Origin: Adiantum capillus-veneris
Taxonomy: Eukaryota; Streptophyta; Polypodiopsida; Polypodiales; Pteridaceae
NCBI GenBank assembly: GCA_014529385.2
Contig: CM043958.1
Coordinates: 75,451,169 to 75,515,168, forward strand
Reading direction: 5' to 3'
Length of the DNA stretch: 64,000 nucleotides
Numbering within the stretch: the first letter of the stretch is position 1; each line of letters starts with the position of its first letter. Positions 58,648 to 64,000 of the stretch are shown one piece after another. Below the pieces are notes generated by a model, which did not search any database, was not told where the DNA came from, and saw only the letters and a program-made list of their open reading frames with translations. Position numbers and translations under genes: made by a program.

Positions 58648-59981
58648 TTCTAAAAGGGGTGACAGATAGGTAGGCTAGGGGTCTAGATTGTGTTTTGAGT
58701 TTGTTTTTAGGAGTTTTGATTTTTCCCACTGATGTGCCTCCTGGAGGTATTCCTTGTGTTTCCTAGTGTGTACAGGAGCGTATTGCTATTGATAGGATTT
58801 GGACCTTCATGGAACCTTCAAATCAAGCGCGACCATCAACACAAACAGGTGTTTCTTGTCCATTAGCATTGCCCTTATCTTTTTTGCATCCATGTTTGTC
58901 TGCTTTGATTGTGATTGGTAGCATAATATTCAGCGCATTGGCTTAGTATCAAACATTTAATTCAATGTAGTGTTTTGTCATAATCACTTGTCTAGGTTTA
59001 AAAATCAAGCAGTCCGACTAAGCTAGTTTGACCAAGTTAGGTGTTAGAGATTTTCTCTTAATACCATGGGGAATGCCTTCCTAATAAGCAATGGTTACTT
59101 AGGTTCTTAATCCGATTTAGGCAGCATTGTATGAAATGTACTAGGGCTTTCTAGTGGGCTTAACCCTATCGACCTTTAGCTTAAGTATTATAAAGGGAGT
59201 TTACTAATGTGATGAGCCTGGGGAGTGTATCAGTGTTATATGGCCCCCCAAAGTTACAAAATTAAAATGCTGAAAATGAACAAGCAAAAAAATCAAAGTG
59301 CCACAATGTAAAATTTTAAGCTGGAAGAGAAATCTCAGCTTGATTTGGTACTTCACTCACATGTATTGCCTATGGTACTAGAGCCCTAGAGGTTCCCAGT
59401 GTGGGCGCTTTTCCTTGAAAAGCAAAAAACCCAAGGCATACAAAATAAGCACACACATCATAATTGAATCAATGTGAAAAGACTTTGGGGGGTCAAAGAA
59501 AAAGTAATCAGTCAGGCGATGATTTCATGAGAAATTCCTTTTATGGTAGCTTAACTACAAGGTTTTCTAGATATAGCCTCTAGTCAGCCCTCGAACATGA
59601 ATACTTGGCTCTCGCGATTAAACAACTTAATTGACCACAGAAAGTTAAGAAGCTTACCCATGGTATTAATATTCGATCTCTAGTGCTTTTCGACCGTCAA
59701 ATTAGCGACCCCGGACTTGTTTAATTTTTTCCCTTTACATCTGTTTATGCATTTGATTACATTGCAATTTAATGTTCATTGCTAACAAATTGTTTGAAAT
59801 TCTTTGACCAATCAATTTTTCTATCTAAAACTGCATATGCTTTTTATGAGAATGCAATTACTGTGCCAATGTTGTTTGATTTTGCAGTGACTGAAGAAGG
59901 CTAAGGACATTCATCTCAAATGCTCTTCCACCTCGACGAACCAGCTTCAACTCAATAGCTTCCGAGGACGGAATCTACATC
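58648..59981 (+). other. 3' non-coding part of the gypsy element
   Basis: About 1.3 kb between the extra ORF and the polypurine tract with no supported gene or tandem repeat. Confidence 0.7.
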
Positions 59982-59994
59982 AGGAAGGGGGGCA
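59982..59994 (+). promoter_or_regulatory. Polypurine tract
   Basis: AGGAAGGGGGGCA directly precedes the 3' LTR; plus-strand DNA synthesis would start here. Confidence 0.85.
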
Positions 59995-60287
59995 TGTTAA
60001 CCCTCACGGCACACGGACACCCATCACCTACGATGGACGCGTATTATGTATTTGGTAGAGTCAGGTACCGGGCTTGTCGGTCCAATAGGGAAAGGTAGAG
60101 TGATCGCCGATGAGAGGCGCACTTTAACTTGGACATTCAAGGGATTAGTTGGTTAAGCATGGGCGCCCAAGTGTGAATGGGGTGAGCTCCTATAAAAGCC
60201 AACTAAACCTAATTTTTACTCATTCTCTCATTTGTGCAATTGAAGAGTGCTCTTGCTCCATCTCCATCTTCTTCTTCTTCACCTCCT

Positions 60288-60323
<36 letters not shown>

Positions 60324-60568
60324 TGTGTGTGCCATCGAGCATTACGAAGGCACGACGGCGGCGAAGCGGTTGAGCGCGGCACGACTGCAGCTTCTTCTTC
60401 ATCGCGGCGAGGAATCCACCACGAAGGCGAGCGTAGAGCGGTGAGTGACACACCCTTTGTTTTCTTGAGCTTGCTAGTTTAGGCTTGTTGTGTGCTTGGA
60501 GCCGTTTGTGGCTCGCATACGGTGTATTGGCAAGTCCCTTGCTTCGACAGTGCGGCAAGGAGCGCATA
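59995..60568 (+). repeat. 3' LTR
   Basis: 574 bp, nearly identical to the 5' LTR. It ends GCGCATA rather than GCGCACA, so the conserved terminal CA became TA by one C-to-T change. It has (GT)8 where the 5' LTR has (GT)6. Confidence 0.95.
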
Positions 60569-60573
60569 GGGCT
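60569..60573 (+). other. Target-site duplication, right (GGGCT)
   Basis: Matches 47012-47016 exactly. Confidence 0.85.
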
Positions 60574-60922
60574 TCACCCAAGTTAGATATAGTTGAGAGA
60601 ATTTTGTAGGTGGGATTATACTAAACCTAGGGTTTTGTGTAGCACTTGGGTACACAATATGGTTTTTTCTATTATTCAATAATCCTAAATATATCCTTTA
60701 TAATGGATCTTGAGAGATTAGAGGAAACAGACCTTCAGGCGTTGCCTTTTGGTTGATTTGCATGGCATGTTGGTTCAATGCTGAAAATGAGTTGTTGAGT
60801 CATCCTCCTTGTCATAGACATTTTAAAGATCCTCTGTGAAGTAGTTCAGATTCTATGCAACTCCATCCTTTCCCAATGACCTACAATAGATAGAATCATG
60901 TGTCGAACAACCTGTTGTCAAC

Positions 60923-62799
<1,877 letters not shown>

Positions 62800-63640
62800 T
62801 AAGGGTGAAAAATGGCACCAATGCCATGGGGTTATCTTGAGACCATTAGGAAGAGGATGGGGTGTAGGAGGGCCTCTTTATTTGCCATGAGCTCATGGAG
62901 GTGATTAAAATTTTGACGAGCAGGTGTTCGCCATGTGTGCAAGAATGATGTAGTGTGGAAGAGATGTGTAAGAGTAGTCAAAGGATGCGTTTTTTCCCGC
63001 AAAAGGTGGACAATTTTATGATTTTTGGCCTGCCATAATTCCCATATATGATCTCCAGTTTGAGCGGAGATTATAGATCTTCAATCTATGTGTCGAGCAC
63101 CTTGCATAGATATGCTACATGATATGGTTTTACCCACTAGATTTTAAATTCCATTTTGGGGGAAAACTTTGCATTCAAATAAACTAGCCGTTTTGACTGT
63201 TTGGATTCAAAAGTTGTCCTTTGATTACTTTCTTAATACTAAAGGTTTGACTTCCTTAAACTACCAAATAAAGAGGTCCTCCTAGACCTCATTCTCTTTC
63301 TAATGTAAGAAGAGTATTCGGGTGAAAATATATCACCAAAAAGTTTGGGACATCCATATGCCAAATCATTTGCCCATACAACCGGGTGGCTCTCCTAGGA
63401 TAAGAAAACGGTATCCTAACTTATGTAGAAACATCAAGACATGAATGGAGTAGAGACTCATCATTCACAAGGGTGGGCGACTTAAAAGTGGTCTTATAAC
63501 CATCCTTATTCATGAAAATATACCAAGGAATCAGAGGTGTCTTGAGACAAGTTTTCTTAAGGATATTCAATTGTATCTTTCCTAGTTGAATCAGACTGAC
63601 CAGAACATTTATTTCCTAGTTTAACAAACAAATGCACAAT
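62800..63640 (-). pseudogene. Faint coding relic, unidentified (possibly LINE)
   Basis: Minus-strand frames hold coding-like pieces: 'TPLIPWYIFMNKDGYKTTF' near 63490-63550, 'RLYGQMIWHMDVP' near 63360 and 'GDHIWELWQAKNHKIVHLLR' near 63000-63060. They are broken by stops and frame changes. Trp-rich spacing recalls the C-terminal part of plant LINE ORF2, but no catalytic motif is seen. Nothing is supported from 63641 to the window end. Confidence 0.25.
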
Positions 63641-64000
63641 GCTTCTTGGAAGGTATCCTTCCATTCATAGTCAATTTAATATTTCTTAAGTACCTAGCCA
63701 CTTCTAAACAGATGCAATGTTATAACTTAAAAAGAACTTATGCTACTTATAAACTTAATTTATAACCAAGTCCCACTGTGACTGATCCAAAATTTGATGA
63801 GGCTCGATGGCATGAACACTCTCATCCAACGGCTTGCTACTCGGACCAACCTCATGGTCATGAGTGGCCGTGACCTCCACTTTGTATTGATATCATCCTC
63901 TAATTTTTTATTTTCATAGGTTCTTTTGGGAGCCATAGTTTTTATCCTTATTAAAGATGCTTAACCATTAAGCAAAGTATCAAATTCAAAACTTACCATG

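Larger units (their letters stand above)
47017..60568 (+). mobile_element. Complete Ty3/gypsy LTR retrotransposon, 13,552 bp
   Basis: All parts are present in order: target duplication, 574-bp LTR, tRNA-Asp primer-binding site, 1-kb leader, one 3115-codon Gag-Pol frame, a 140-codon ORF, polypurine tract, second LTR and target duplication. The LTRs differ by two substitutions and balanced changes in one microsatellite, so insertion is recent. The domain order protease-RT-RNase H-integrase is that of Ty3/gypsy. There is no chromodomain. An extra retropepsin-like domain follows the integrase. The clade is not assigned; the primer site is shared with Athila/Tat-type elements. Confidence 0.95.

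Noticed and set aside
60149-60373. Short plus-strand frame also present at 47171-47395
   Set aside because: It is the same LTR sequence in both copies, spans the LTR microsatellite and has no ATG-supported domain.

Overview
The window is nuclear DNA from a large, repeat-rich plant genome. The evidence is its mobile-element mix: a CACTA/TNP2 element, a SWIM/MULE transposase, a Ty3/gypsy element with a tRNA-Asp-type primer site, Helitron ends, an L1-like LINE and a Penelope-like reverse transcriptase (RT). The extreme density of (GA)n, (GT)n and (GT)n(GA)n microsatellites and the Penelope-like RT suggest a seed-free plant such as a homosporous fern. That is inference; no host gene here fixes the species. 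I found no rRNA, tRNA, CRISPR array or convincing intact host gene.

Layout. 0-3 kb: frameshifted MULE/SWIM transposase cut by the window edge. 3.3-7.8 kb: AT-rich tandem repeat, a gypsy Gag remnant followed by a polypurine tract and possible LTR start, a (CA)n tract, and gene-poor DNA. 8.2-26.4 kb: a stretch with a Helitron-like 5' end and a textbook Helitron 3' end. Inside it are long microsatellites, an 8.1-kb CACTA element (11109-19228) with a decayed TNP2 gene and several tandem arrays, and a minus-strand LINE (20239-25076) whose two ends abut microsatellites. 26.9-35.0 kb: a minus-strand Penelope-like element framed by two 2.1-kb direct repeats, each bordered by (GT)n. 35-41 kb: a spliced minus-strand gene relic and a CACTA-accessory-like relic, separated by microsatellites. 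41.4-47 kb: duplicated microsatellites, a kinase-like fragment and tandem duplications.

47017-60568: a complete, young Ty3/gypsy LTR retrotransposon of 13.55 kb. It has 574-bp LTRs that are almost identical, a perfect 5-bp target duplication (GGGCT), a tRNA-Asp primer-binding site, a polypurine tract, one uninterrupted 3115-codon Gag-Pol frame and a small extra ORF. Two features are unusual: a second retropepsin-like domain downstream of integrase, and a glycine where the integrase catalytic glutamate should be. 60.6-64 kb holds more compound microsatellites and gene-poor DNA with a faint coding relic.

The main theme is nested transposition, with retroelement ends repeatedly coinciding with GT/GA microsatellites. 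The strongest candidates for something undescribed are the double-protease gypsy element, the microsatellite-bounded LINE and the Penelope-like element with long GT-bordered repeats.
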